From positions 16,313 through 80,312 of the forward strand of contig NZ_SPQQ01000015.1 in the NCBI RefSeq assembly GCF_004766045.1: a stretch of DNA of 64,000 nucleotides. Direction: 5' to 3'. The DNA is from Desulfosporosinus fructosivorans (GTDB taxonomy: Bacteria; Bacillota; Desulfitobacteriia; Desulfitobacteriales; Desulfitobacteriaceae). The translations under genes and the position numbers were made by a program. The number at the start of each line of letters is the position of its first letter. Position 1 is the first letter of the stretch. This document shows positions 26,261-35,355 of the stretch, piece by piece. The notes under the pieces are model-generated. The model made no database searches. It was not told the DNA's origin and saw only the letters and a program-made list of their open reading frames with translations.

Positions 26261-27319
26261 TTATTTAATATCTAGGGCATCATGCCGATCCAATACAATC
26301 TTTTCAACGACTTGATCCTGATTTTTGTTCTCCTGATCGATCTGATCACTCGTCTTAAAGCCCGCTCCCCTCAGTTCCTTCGACGTGAATAAGGGATCCT
26401 CGACCCAAACCGAATTTCCCGCAGCCTCTAGAGCCCGGACTAGGTCAACCCCCCTGCTATGCTTCAGATCCTTAACACCTGATTTATAGCTCAAACCTTT
26501 GACCAAGACCTCTTTACCACTGCCCACTTGTTTCACGATTCGATCTCGATAGTCCTGATCAGCTTGTTCAGCCCCTTCTAACAAAGTGGAATGACAGACC
26601 GTCCGTAGAAAGTTCATATCCTTGGGCAGACACTCCCCACCAATGCCCCAGTCAGTACCGAGAAGTTCGACGTTGTTCTTACTATTGACAGCCCTTTTTA
26701 GCTCGTCATAATCCATTCCCTGGTCGATGCAATAGCTATATATTTCCTGAGCAAAAGCCACATCCACATAGCGCTTGACATTCTCAACCACTTTCGACAA
26801 CTCAGCTACCCTGATATCCGATACTTCGACCACTTGGGGAACCAACGGAGTGTAAAACTGACGCCCCTTTTCTAAGCAGGCATTGGTAAAAGCCCCCATT
26901 ACTCGCGGGGTATCACAAACGGTTTTATCCACCCCAAACATTACCCGATGAGGAACATGGATCAAGAAAATATCAGTTCCTAAATCAAACCCTTTTTTCT
27001 CTAAGAATTCTCGGATGCGTATCATGGTTCCTGGAGGCAATGTCGATTCAATGGAAATCAAAGAACCCGGAAAGAGAATCATTTGCTCTAAAGCCGAAAA
27101 CAAGTTTTGTCCCTGATTACCAGTGGAAGGAGCCATTAACCAAACATCAATCCCCGTTAAAGCTCGATAATCTGAGGTCACCCTATAACCTTGGTGCTGT
27201 AATTCGTTGACCCTACTCTCATTTATATCCACACCTTGGACCTCTCCCGGGAATTTATGACTAAGGTAAGTGAAAAGATTAAAGCCGATATTACCCAAAC
27301 CAACAACACATATTCTCAT
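26261..27319 (-). CDS. Nucleotide-sugar dehydrogenase (UDP-glucose/UDP-ManNAc dehydrogenase family)
   Basis: 352 residues. An N-terminal NAD motif VVGLGNIGFNLFTYLSH, a central helix region (VVENVKRYVDVAFAQEIY) and the catalytic cysteine in GIGGECLPKDMNF are all family hallmarks. It is somewhat shorter than typical WecC/Ugd proteins (about 400-430), with a reduced C-terminal domain (KGLSYKSGVKDLKHSRGVDL is present). It would oxidise a UDP-hexose to a uronic acid. If UDP-ManNAc is the substrate, loss of the adjacent wecB would leave it short of precursor. Confidence 0.88.
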   Translation of the reverse strand: MRICVVGLGNIGFNLFTYLSHKFPGEVQGVDINESRVNELQHQGYRVTSDYRALTGIDVWLMAPSTGNQGQNLFSALEQMILFPGSLISIESTLPPGTMIRIREFLEKKGFDLGTDIFLIHVPHRVMFGVDKTVCDTPRVMGAFTNACLEKGRQFYTPLVPQVVEVSDIRVAELSKVVENVKRYVDVAFAQEIYSYCIDQGMDYDELKRAVNSKNNVELLGTDWGIGGECLPKDMNFLRTVCHSTLLEGAEQADQDYRDRIVKQVGSGKEVLVKGLSYKSGVKDLKHSRGVDLVRALEAAGNSVWVEDPLFTSKELRGAGFKTSDQIDQENKNQDQVVEKIVLDRHDALDIK

Positions 27320-27585
27320 TTTTTGGATCCAACCTCCCCATAACTCATCCCTATAAGTTATGGAAGTCCACCTAGTATTGACACAACCACAGTTTGCTTT
27401 TCCCCGAAATAATCGCGGGAAACGCAGATAGAAACACAGGAGACGATACGGTTTTTCAGATTAGAGTTAACTAAACCTAGCCAAGAACAAGCAACTATGT
27501 ACTCTTCAAAAAGGAGTAGAAGATTTGGCAGGCATGCCACCTTGATGCATGGCCTTGCATACACTATAAGGATAATTAGTTTGCT

Positions 27586-27667
27586 GGCCAAGCATAGCGA
27601 GAAGGGACCGCTGGCCATGCTTGGCCGAGTGTCCCTGTAACCAAGAATGGTGAGAAGGGACCACCAT
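27586..27667 (+). promoter_or_regulatory. Tandem stem-loops with identical loops in the leader of a GT4 gene
   Basis: Two hairpins, AGCG/CGCT (27596-27612) and ATGGTG/CACCAT (27647-27667), both display the nine-base loop AGAAGGGAC. The first lies inside a longer stem, GGCCAAGCAT (27586-27595) with ATGCTTGGCC (27617-27626). A GTCCC at 27631-27635 could pair with the GGGAC of either loop. The second hairpin ends 17 nt before the start codon and borders the ribosome site ACAAGGAGG. This resembles a structured 5' leader; its class is not recognised. Confidence 0.5.
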
Positions 27668-27684
27668 ACAAGGAGGATTAAACT

Positions 27685-28680
27685 ATGAAACTTGTTATTC
27701 CCGTACTAAGTTTAGAAACAGGGGGGACACGTTTTATCTATCAATTAGCCAATGAAATGGTGGATAAAGGACACAGTGTGGAAATTGTACTTCCTGAAAA
27801 TGCTGTAGTAGCTTGGCCTCTACGAGCGCAAATTACCCGGGTCAAAGAACTTAGTCCTGATGCCATACCACCTGCGGATTTCATACTTCCAAATTTTTAT
27901 CCCACTGTTTTTCCTGCCTGGGAATCAAAAAAAGGCCGAGTCGTTCGACTTAGCCTTGGGTTTGAGCCTCTGTGGGTAGCAGAAAAAGAAAAAGCTCTGG
28001 CTTCTTACCTTATAAATGCCCCGATTATTTCCATTTCAGAATGGCATCGTCAATTAATTTTACAAGGAACCGGGCGAAATAGCACCGTAATCCCTGGGGG
28101 CGTGGACTCCACAGTCTTCTGCCCCTACACCAAGAAATCACTATCAACGGGACGCCTAACGATCGGCTATATCCTACGTTCCAAGGAACATGGCTATACT
28201 TGGAAAGGAAGCGAGGACTTTTGGCAAGCCTGCCAAAATTTAGCTGAGTTAGTTCCAGGCTTTGATATTCAGGTGGTCGCTCCGGAAGGAGCAAATTATC
28301 ATGCACCCCTTCCCTATGAGATAGTGAAAGCCCACGCTGACAGTGAGATGGCCCGCTTCTATGCACAGACGGACATTTTCGTTTCCACCTCCTATTTTGA
28401 AGCGTTTTCCATGCCACCTCTGGAAGCAATGGCCTGTGGAACTGCGGTCGTAACCACCGATAATGGCGGTAACCGCGATTATACAAAAAACGGGGAGAAC
28501 TGTTTTCTTGTTCCCCCCAGTGATATCCAACAACTTACCCTTATACTTGCTCACTTATTAACTCAACCAAATACACGGAATCAACTTGCCGAAGTCGGAC
28601 GCCACTTCGCCCAGTCTTGGACCTGGCGAAATTCAGCCGATAAACTAGAAACCTTACTTTTACAATTAGCCCGCACTTAG
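27685..28680 (+). CDS. Family 4 glycosyltransferase (paralogue A)
   Basis: 331 residues with a GT-B layout. The N-terminal half starts MKLVIPVLSLETGGTRFIYQ, and the C-terminal half has TSYFEAFSMPPLEAMACGTA and NGGNRDY, the GT4 donor-binding E-x7-E region. It is a clear paralogue of the gene at 29398-30387 over its full length. AAGGAGG precedes the ATG. It converges on a methyltransferase gene with an 7-nt gap. Donor unknown. Confidence 0.93.
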   Translation: MKLVIPVLSLETGGTRFIYQLANEMVDKGHSVEIVLPENAVVAWPLRAQITRVKELSPDAIPPADFILPNFYPTVFPAWESKKGRVVRLSLGFEPLWVAEKEKALASYLINAPIISISEWHRQLILQGTGRNSTVIPGGVDSTVFCPYTKKSLSTGRLTIGYILRSKEHGYTWKGSEDFWQACQNLAELVPGFDIQVVAPEGANYHAPLPYEIVKAHADSEMARFYAQTDIFVSTSYFEAFSMPPLEAMACGTAVVTTDNGGNRDYTKNGENCFLVPPSDIQQLTLILAHLLTQPNTRNQLAEVGRHFAQSWTWRNSADKLETLLLQLART

Positions 28681-28687
28681 CTACTGT

Positions 28688-29263
28688 TTAACAATCCTTC
28701 CAAGCTAAGAGGGCATCGAGGGGCTCGGCATCTATACCATAGGCTTCCAAAAACGCTTTATTCTCCTGATCATGGAACTTGCTGAAAATAATTATATTGT
28801 ACCCGAGTTTTTGTAAGTCCTCAACCTCCCATCCCGATCGATGCCGTTGAAAGCTTTCTCCCCCTAAACCGTAATGATCAACGTCTAGCTGCTGAAAAAA
28901 ACCCCTAGGGGTAAAGATAATAACTTTTTTAGCAGCTATCTCTTCTACTTGGCGCAAAACGTCCCAGGCAACCTCCTTCTCAAAATGTTCAATCACATCA
29001 ATCAACGTTACACTATCTAGTGACTTAGGCAGAAATAGTTCGCTCAAGCGCTCTGCCCTAAAATTCAATTTGATAAATTGTTCGGCATACTTAGCATGCT
29101 CTAAGTATGGCCGATGAGCATCAACTCCAATTTTAATTGGGCAAGAAAATTCTTTAAGAGTCTCACCAACTCCGCAGCCAATATCTAGGACCGTGCGGGA
29201 ATCTGACAGGAGCTCATTAATCACAACGAGGAAATCTTTATCATTTACAACATTGACTGTCAC
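28688..29263 (-). CDS. Class I SAM-dependent methyltransferase
   Basis: 191 residues. SAM motif I is VLDIGCGVGETLKEF, followed by IGVDAHRPYLEHAK and the motif III-like VTLIDVIEHFEKE. The start is GTG with AAAGGATG nine nt upstream. It lies in reverse orientation between two paralogous GT4 genes, so it may methylate a sugar made or transferred by them. Substrate not identifiable. Confidence 0.9.
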   Translation of the reverse strand: MTVNVVNDKDFLVVINELLSDSRTVLDIGCGVGETLKEFSCPIKIGVDAHRPYLEHAKYAEQFIKLNFRAERLSELFLPKSLDSVTLIDVIEHFEKEVAWDVLRQVEEIAAKKVIIFTPRGFFQQLDVDHYGLGGESFQRHRSGWEVEDLQKLGYNIIIFSKFHDQENKAFLEAYGIDAEPLDALLAWKDC

Positions 29264-29397
29264 TGGCTAACATCCTTTCAATGTTAAATTCTTTCTTTAT
29301 CATGGTATTCAAAATTTTCCTTAAAGTACCATCTGACACACAAATCACCTACTAGCACGCATAATATGTAGTACGTAAGCAAAAGGGAGGACAAACC

Positions 29398-30387
29398 ATG
29401 AAAATTGTGTTTCCTGTTCTTAGTTTAGAAATGGGTGGGGGGGCCCGTTTTATTTATCACCTAGCTAATGCTTTAGCAGATAAGGGGCATGATATTGAAG
29501 TCGTCATGCCTGAAAAAGGACTCCAAGTCTGGCCCTTGCGTACTAAATTAAGACGGGTGAAAGAATTAACCCCCAATTCCATACCTTCAGCTGATTTCAT
29601 ACTCCCTAATTTCTATTTAACGTTTAAGCCGGCCTGGGAATCTCAAAAAGGTCGGGTAGTACGCCTTAGTCTTGGCTATGAACCCCTCTGGGTTCCTGAT
29701 TCGACAGCTGCGAAACAGACCTATCTGAGTGGCGCCCCCATCATGGCAATATCAGAGTGGCACCGCCAACTTATACGCCAGGAAACTGGTTTAGAAAGCA
29801 CGGTCATTTCTGGTGGAGTAGACACTTCAACATTTCATCCGTATCCTAAACGGTCTGAACAAACAGGGTGCAAGAACATTTTTTACATCATGCGCGACCC
29901 TGTCTCTGGATATACCTGGAAAGGAGGCGGAGATTTTTTAAAAGTTGTCACCCGTTTAAAGGAACGGGTTAATTTTGACTTAACCGTTTCGATCCCAGAG
30001 AATGCCCTATTTTCCAGCCCTGTGCCTTGTCTGATTAAAACTTCAGCGACGGATGAAGAACTCGCCCAGCTCTATGCTCAGGCAGACATCTTCGTTTACA
30101 CCTCTTACTTCGAGGCGTTTGGTTTACCACCCCTCGAAGCGATGGCTTGTGGTACAGCCGTTGTGACCACCGATTGTGGTGGAAATCGGGATTACGTTAG
30201 AAACGGTGAAAACTGTTTGTTAGTTCCTCCTAGCGACATCGAACAGCTAAGCACTGCAATCTATCACTTATTAACACAAGATACCGAACGTCAGCGTTTA
30301 GCTTCCTCGGGTCATCTTTTCGCGCAAGCTTGGACATGGCAACGCACCGCGGACCAGGTAGAGGCATTCTTAAGGAGCCTTATGTAA
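29398..30387 (+). CDS. Family 4 glycosyltransferase (paralogue B)
   Basis: 329 residues, same architecture as the gene at 27685: MKIVFPVLSLEMGGGARFIY at the N-terminus, GGVDTSTFHPYPKR mid-protein, and TSYFEAFGLPPLEAMACGTA followed by CGGNRDYVRNGENC near the C-terminus. AAAAGGGAGG precedes the ATG. The pair arose by duplication with a methyltransferase gene between them. A strong terminator follows immediately. Confidence 0.93.
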   Translation: MKIVFPVLSLEMGGGARFIYHLANALADKGHDIEVVMPEKGLQVWPLRTKLRRVKELTPNSIPSADFILPNFYLTFKPAWESQKGRVVRLSLGYEPLWVPDSTAAKQTYLSGAPIMAISEWHRQLIRQETGLESTVISGGVDTSTFHPYPKRSEQTGCKNIFYIMRDPVSGYTWKGGGDFLKVVTRLKERVNFDLTVSIPENALFSSPVPCLIKTSATDEELAQLYAQADIFVYTSYFEAFGLPPLEAMACGTAVVTTDCGGNRDYVRNGENCLLVPPSDIEQLSTAIYHLLTQDTERQRLASSGHLFAQAWTWQRTADQVEAFLRSLM

Positions 30388-30393
30388 TCGCAG

Positions 30394-30427
30394 AAACGGG
30401 ATTGAGTAGTACTCAACCCGTTTTTTT
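30394..30427 (+). terminator. Intrinsic terminator after GT4 paralogue B
   Basis: AAACGGG-A-TTGAGTA pairs with TACTCAA-C-CCGTTT, followed by an uninterrupted T run at 30421-30427, seven nt after the stop codon. Confidence 0.92.
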
Positions 30428-30678
30428 ACAATGTTGGTTATTCCTATAGAAGATACTTTTCAGTTTTTGCATTACGCAACCTCCAAGCTATTGCTATCAA
30501 TGAACGTCTATATTGCGATAGGATTTTGCGGAACAGTCGTAACTGTAACTGATAACTTAATTTGTGAATAGAATGTATCAATAACCCACTAATGTGTAGC
30601 CAGTGCAAAAATCAGGCCGCTCCGTTGACGGGCGGTACTGTTCCTTATCCCTACATCTAAACTTTGGAGGTAACTTCG

Positions 30679-32343
30679 GTGATTGACCAAGCGTTAGCCA
30701 AACAAGTTTTGGTAATAATCAACTCTTTAATAGAGGAAGCACAATCTATGTATGATTGTGCTGTTGATCGAAACTTTGTACAAGTTGAAACAACTGCAAG
30801 AGATATGCTAAATGTATTGGAAGCGATATATCCTATTGCCATTCAAATAAAGGAGGTAATTTATTATATCTCGGCCCCGATTAGTTGTGAAAATCTTCTT
30901 CATACTATCAATAGAGTTTTAATACTGGTTAGAACTCGTTCTGATAAAGCAACTTCAAAAATTGAATTTGAGCTAATCCCAATTTTAAAAGACTTTTATT
31001 ATGACTTTTATTTTTTTACTTCTATCTTTGGTGATAAAGAGAAAGAGAAACATCATTATGAAGAAGAATATTTTCTGATGAATGCTAATCCATACATTGA
31101 TCGCAGTATTAAGAATGGTCAATACAAATATGATATTTCAATTTTAATCCTTGCTTACAATAAACTAGACTATACAAAACAATGCATTGAAAGCGTCCTA
31201 AAATTCACGCCAGGCTATTTAAATTACGAGTTGATTCTAATCGATAATGGGTCAAATGACGGTACATCCCAATACTTTGAATCCCTTTCTCCCACGAAGA
31301 TATTTACCCTTCAGAAAAACTCTCTAAATATAATGGTCAGTGCGGTTTCCAGAATTATTGAAGGCCGATATTTATTATCGGTCTCAAATGACGTTATCGT
31401 TACCGAAAATTATCTCGATAACCTGATAAATTGTATTGAATCCGATTCTAAAATAGCTATGGTTGTTCCTGCAACCCCTAATATCTCAAATCTCCAAACA
31501 ATATCAGCGGGCTATTCAACATTGGAAGGAATGCATGCTTTTGCAAAGGCAAACAATATTTCGGATTCACACCGCTGGGAGGAGAGAACAAGACTATGTA
31601 ATCCACTTGCTTTTTATAGGAGTGACATTTTTTGTTCATCCCAGGGTATAGGTGCATTTGACAAATATTTTATATTTGGTGAATTTGGGGATGATGCCTT
31701 TGCTTTACGAGTGAGACGTGCAGGATACAAAATGATTTTAGCAAAAGATTGCTATTGCTATCATTTTGGTAGTATCACAAACAAAGAAGCACACACCACA
31801 GAAAACACTCTTGAAAAAAGCCGAAAGCTTTTCATTGAGCGATACGGGGTGGATGCATGGAGTAAGGGTTTTTGTTATGACCCCCAATTGATTGCAACCT
31901 TAACTGTCAAATCAACTGGGCGAGCTAATATCTTAGGTATAAATTCTGGCTTTGGTTCAAATCCGCTTAAGATAATAACCCTGCATAAAGAAGCGGGAAA
32001 TGAGGATGTAGGTTTACATCTTGTTACGGATGATGAGCGATATATTCCAGATTTACAGGCATTAAGTAACGATGTACGATACGTTCCAATTATAACTGAT
32101 GGTATCTTCAACAATATTTTATTTGACTTTATCTTATTAGAAGGAAATGTTGAGAGGGTTATATGTGAATCTAACAACTTTAATAAACTCAGAAACATGC
32201 TGACTAGAGGTGGAACACTTGCAATATGTGCTACAAATAATAATGAACTTCAATACCTTAACATGTTAAATGCTGATAAGACAATCATAGAAGGTAATTA
32301 TTGCTGGTTATTATGGTATTCTGGAAGGCCAACAGGAGAATAG
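30679..32343 (+). CDS. Large family 2 glycosyltransferase with helical N-terminal extension
   Basis: 554 residues from GTG 30679, chosen because GGAGGT lies seven nt upstream; a TTG at 30664 would place that site inside the gene. Residues 1-140 are helical and of unknown role. A GT2 domain covers about 155-400: ISILILAYNKLDYTKQCIES, LIDNGSNDGTSQYF, then a DDAF-containing acceptor region (GEFGDDAFALRVRRAGYK). The C-terminal 140 residues look like a degenerate Rossmann-type domain (FILLEGNVERVICESNN). More AT-rich than the neighbouring genes. Confidence 0.88.
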   Translation: MIDQALAKQVLVIINSLIEEAQSMYDCAVDRNFVQVETTARDMLNVLEAIYPIAIQIKEVIYYISAPISCENLLHTINRVLILVRTRSDKATSKIEFELIPILKDFYYDFYFFTSIFGDKEKEKHHYEEEYFLMNANPYIDRSIKNGQYKYDISILILAYNKLDYTKQCIESVLKFTPGYLNYELILIDNGSNDGTSQYFESLSPTKIFTLQKNSLNIMVSAVSRIIEGRYLLSVSNDVIVTENYLDNLINCIESDSKIAMVVPATPNISNLQTISAGYSTLEGMHAFAKANNISDSHRWEERTRLCNPLAFYRSDIFCSSQGIGAFDKYFIFGEFGDDAFALRVRRAGYKMILAKDCYCYHFGSITNKEAHTTENTLEKSRKLFIERYGVDAWSKGFCYDPQLIATLTVKSTGRANILGINSGFGSNPLKIITLHKEAGNEDVGLHLVTDDERYIPDLQALSNDVRYVPIITDGIFNNILFDFILLEGNVERVICESNNFNKLRNMLTRGGTLAICATNNNELQYLNMLNADKTIIEGNYCWLLWYSGRPTGE

Positions 32344-32535
32344 ACCTAACGCCTCAAACACTTCTGTTAATCCCCTTATATGAAACCTAATCCTCATGAC
32401 CATCTCTATGTATACTATAAGTCCGGATACCCTTGCTTGCTTAAGAACTTTTGAACCGCTCCTTTCATAGACTAGATTGTAACGTTGTCAAGACAGCCAC
32501 AACATGAGCGTAGGCTGAGGGGGGATTGAATACCC

Positions 32536-33306
32536 GTGAAAGTAGTAATCCTAGCCGGTGGTTTTGGCACCCGTATTGTCGAAGAAAGCCATCTCAAACC
32601 AAAACCGATGATTGAAATAGCCGACAAACCAATTCTTTGGCACATTATGAAGATTTATAGTCATTACGGCTTTAATGACTTTGTGATCTGTTTAGGCTAC
32701 AAAGGCTATATTATCAAAGAATATTTTTATAATTATTTCCTGCACAACTGCGATATTTCCTTTGACTTGCGCACTAGAGGCATGGAAATTCACCAGAATT
32801 CCGCAGAATCCTGGCATGTGACTTTGATTGATACGGGGCTTAACACTATGACCGGAGGCCGGATAAAAAGGGTTCAAAGCTACCTTAACAATGAAACCTT
32901 TATGCTCACGTACGGCGATGGTGTTGCCAATATCGATCTCCATAACTTATTGGCTTTTCACCGAAGGCACAAAAAGCTGGCCACCATTACAGCTATACAG
33001 CCCCAAGGGCGCTTTGGCTCCTTGCAAATAGATGGCGAGCAAAGCGTTAAAACATTTTCGGAAAAGACTGGTGGTGATGGGGCATGGTTCAATGGAGGGT
33101 TCTTTGTGTTGGAACCGGGTATTTTTGATTATATAGAGGGCGACCAGACGCTCTTTGAACAAGAACCTTTGGAAAGCTTGGCCAATGCCGGCCAACTTCA
33201 AGCCTATGAACATGCCGGATTTTGGCAACCAATGGATACTCTAAGGGATAAAACTTTGTTGGAACAACTTTGGCAAACCAGTCAAGCCCCATGGAAAGTC
33301 TGGTGA
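32536..33306 (+). CDS. rfbF: Glucose-1-phosphate cytidylyltransferase
   Basis: 256 residues, the RfbF length. The nucleotidyltransferase signature is MKVVILAGGFGTRIVEESHL followed by KPKPMIEIADKPILWHIMK. Later motifs LTYGDGVANIDL and GDGAWFNGGFFVLEP complete the active site. It makes CDP-glucose, the first committed step to CDP-3,6-dideoxyhexoses. RfbG and RfbH, the next two enzymes, are at 44811-47292. The start is GTG 32536 with AGGGGGGA upstream. Confidence 0.96.
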   Translation: MKVVILAGGFGTRIVEESHLKPKPMIEIADKPILWHIMKIYSHYGFNDFVICLGYKGYIIKEYFYNYFLHNCDISFDLRTRGMEIHQNSAESWHVTLIDTGLNTMTGGRIKRVQSYLNNETFMLTYGDGVANIDLHNLLAFHRRHKKLATITAIQPQGRFGSLQIDGEQSVKTFSEKTGGDGAWFNGGFFVLEPGIFDYIEGDQTLFEQEPLESLANAGQLQAYEHAGFWQPMDTLRDKTLLEQLWQTSQAPWKVW

Positions 33307-33354
33307 GAAGTTCCTGGGGAGAATCTTCTTATGTAATAGACTCAGGGGGAATTT

Positions 33355-34227
33355 ATGAAAAGAATTCTAATCACCGGTAGCTTCGGTTTTATCGGTCACA
33401 ATCTAAAAGAGCAACTAGCAGACAACTATATCATCGTCGCCCCTTCGCACACGGAACTGGATTTATTAGATGAAGAAGTCGTCCATACCTTCTTGTCCAG
33501 CCAGCATTTTGATGTTGTAATTCATACAGCTACCGAAAATGCTACCCTTAATGCCAAGCGGGATATCCACAGTGTCCTTCCCAATAATTTGCGCATGTTT
33601 TTTAACCTGGCTCGAAGTCATGAACTTTACGGCAAAATGTATTATTTCGGATCGGGGGCGGAATATGACCGCCGTTATTATCTTCCTAAGATGCCGGAAA
33701 GCTACTTTGACAATCATGTGCCGGTCGACCCTTATGGTTTCTCCAAATATGTTATGGCCAAATACACTTTAGAAGCTCCCAACACTTATGATTTACGCCT
33801 ATTCGGTGTTTTCGGCAAATATGAAGACTGGGAGCTCCGCTTTATTTCACATGCTTGTTGCAGGGTAATCTGGGATATGCCGATTACAATAAGGCAGAAT
33901 GTTTATTTTGATTATTTATATATCAATGATTTAGTGCAAATCATGACCTGGTTTATCGAAAACGAGCCGAAATGCAAAGCTTATAATATTTGTTCCGGAC
34001 AAGTCTATGACTTACGGACCCTCGCCGGCAAAGTTCTCAACACAGCTGGCAAGGACCTTGCTATTGAAATTGCTCGCCCGGGTTTAGGACCCGAATACAG
34101 TGGAAACAACCTGATGCTGCTAGACGAAATAGGGGGCTACACCTTTGCAGATATGAGTTCTGCCATCAATGAACTTTATCAATGGTATGGAGGACGGAAA
34201 GACAACATCGATCCCGCCCGTCTTTAA
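33355..34227 (+). CDS. NAD-dependent epimerase/reductase (extended SDR)
   Basis: 290 residues. MKRILITGSFGFIGHNLKEQ is the dinucleotide-binding loop, and DPYGFSKYVMAK contains the catalytic Tyr-x3-Lys. The ATG follows GGGGGAA, 48 nt after rfbF, so they are one operon. In CDP-dideoxyhexose pathways the last step is reduction or epimerisation of a CDP-4-keto sugar by proteins of this type. That assignment is inferred from context. Confidence 0.88.
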   Translation: MKRILITGSFGFIGHNLKEQLADNYIIVAPSHTELDLLDEEVVHTFLSSQHFDVVIHTATENATLNAKRDIHSVLPNNLRMFFNLARSHELYGKMYYFGSGAEYDRRYYLPKMPESYFDNHVPVDPYGFSKYVMAKYTLEAPNTYDLRLFGVFGKYEDWELRFISHACCRVIWDMPITIRQNVYFDYLYINDLVQIMTWFIENEPKCKAYNICSGQVYDLRTLAGKVLNTAGKDLAIEIARPGLGPEYSGNNLMLLDEIGGYTFADMSSAINELYQWYGGRKDNIDPARL

Positions 34228-34368
34228 GTAGCGAATTCCAGTGATCATTCCAATGGGGGACAGGTTGAACATTTCTCAACCGTTCAAAATTATTAAATGT
34301 TTTAAAGTTGTCATCTCAGTAGTACCCGTGTCTGATTAATAAATAGGATTACTTGGGGAGGTAAGTTT

Positions 34369-35146
34369 ATGCGAGAAAGATTTAAGGGCAAGATTGCTAT
34401 TGTCACTGGTGGAGGGAGCGGCATCGGTCGGGCAGCTTGTCTTGCACTGGCGAAGGCTGGAGCTAAGGTCACTGTGGTGGACCTGGTCCAGGAACTGGGC
34501 AGCGAAACAGTGACGTTGGTTAATCATGAAGGTGGTGAAGCCATATTCATCCAAGCGGATGTGTCCAAGACCGAAGATGTCCAAAGGTATGTCCATGAAA
34601 CATTGACGGCATATGGCCGAATTCGATGTCTTGATTAACAATGCCGGCTGGGAGGGAATCGTGAAGCCAATAGTTTCGTACCCTGAAGACACGTTCGATC
34701 GAGTGCTGGCGATCAATGTCAAGGGAGTCTTTCTTGGTCTGAAGTACGTGCTGCCGGAAATGATCAAGCAGAAAAGCGGAACAGTGATCAACACGGCTTC
34801 AACGAGCGGATTCACAGGCTCCCTTAATACGGTAGCTTATATTGCCAGCAAGCACGCTGTGCTGGGAGTTACTAAGACCGCAGCATTGGAGGTCGCCCGG
34901 TTGGGTATTCGCATAAATGCGGTTTGCCCCGGCAATGTTAACACCCGCATGATGCATTCTCTTGAGGAAGCCTATTCACCTGGAGCTCCAGCAGTCTGCG
35001 CCCGGCAAATCATGAGTACTATACCTGATGGTCGCTATGCTGAACCGGAAGAGGTGGCCAACCTGATGCTCTACCTAGCTTCTGACCTGTCCACTCATAT
35101 CACAGGTCAAAGCTTTTTGATAGATGGAGGCGCCTTACAACGCTGA
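34369..35146 (+). pseudogene. Short-chain dehydrogenase/reductase with internal frameshift
   Basis: The 5' part reads KGKIAIVTGGGSGIGRAACL through LTAYGRI and then terminates. The 3' part continues in another frame as DVLINNAGWEG, with STSGF, YIASKHA (catalytic Tyr/Lys) and the C-terminal ITGQSFLIDGGALQR. A single extra base at about 34624 (ATT-C-GAT) explains both. Restoring the frame gives a normal-length SDR of about 259 residues. GGGGAGG precedes the ATG. A sequencing error cannot be excluded; otherwise the gene is recently broken. Confidence 0.85.
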
Positions 35147-35355
35147 TCACAAAGCGAAGAGAACTTGAGCTGCTCAGCAGGACATTCGTGTATTAGGAAT
35201 AAACACGCCTGGCGAGAGCATTGTATATTCGACTCCAGTGTGAGTGACAGCTTGGGCGGATTATTCTTTACTGCTCAATGCTAGCTTCGCTTACTCTGGG
35301 GTCTAACCCCATTAATTTCGCGGACGAAGAAATTATGGATGAGAACAAATTTTAA

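Noticed and set aside
27358..27618. An 86-codon minus-strand open frame upstream of the GT4 gene
   Set aside because: It covers the structured leader of a plus-strand gene, lacks a ribosome site and shows no recognisable domain.
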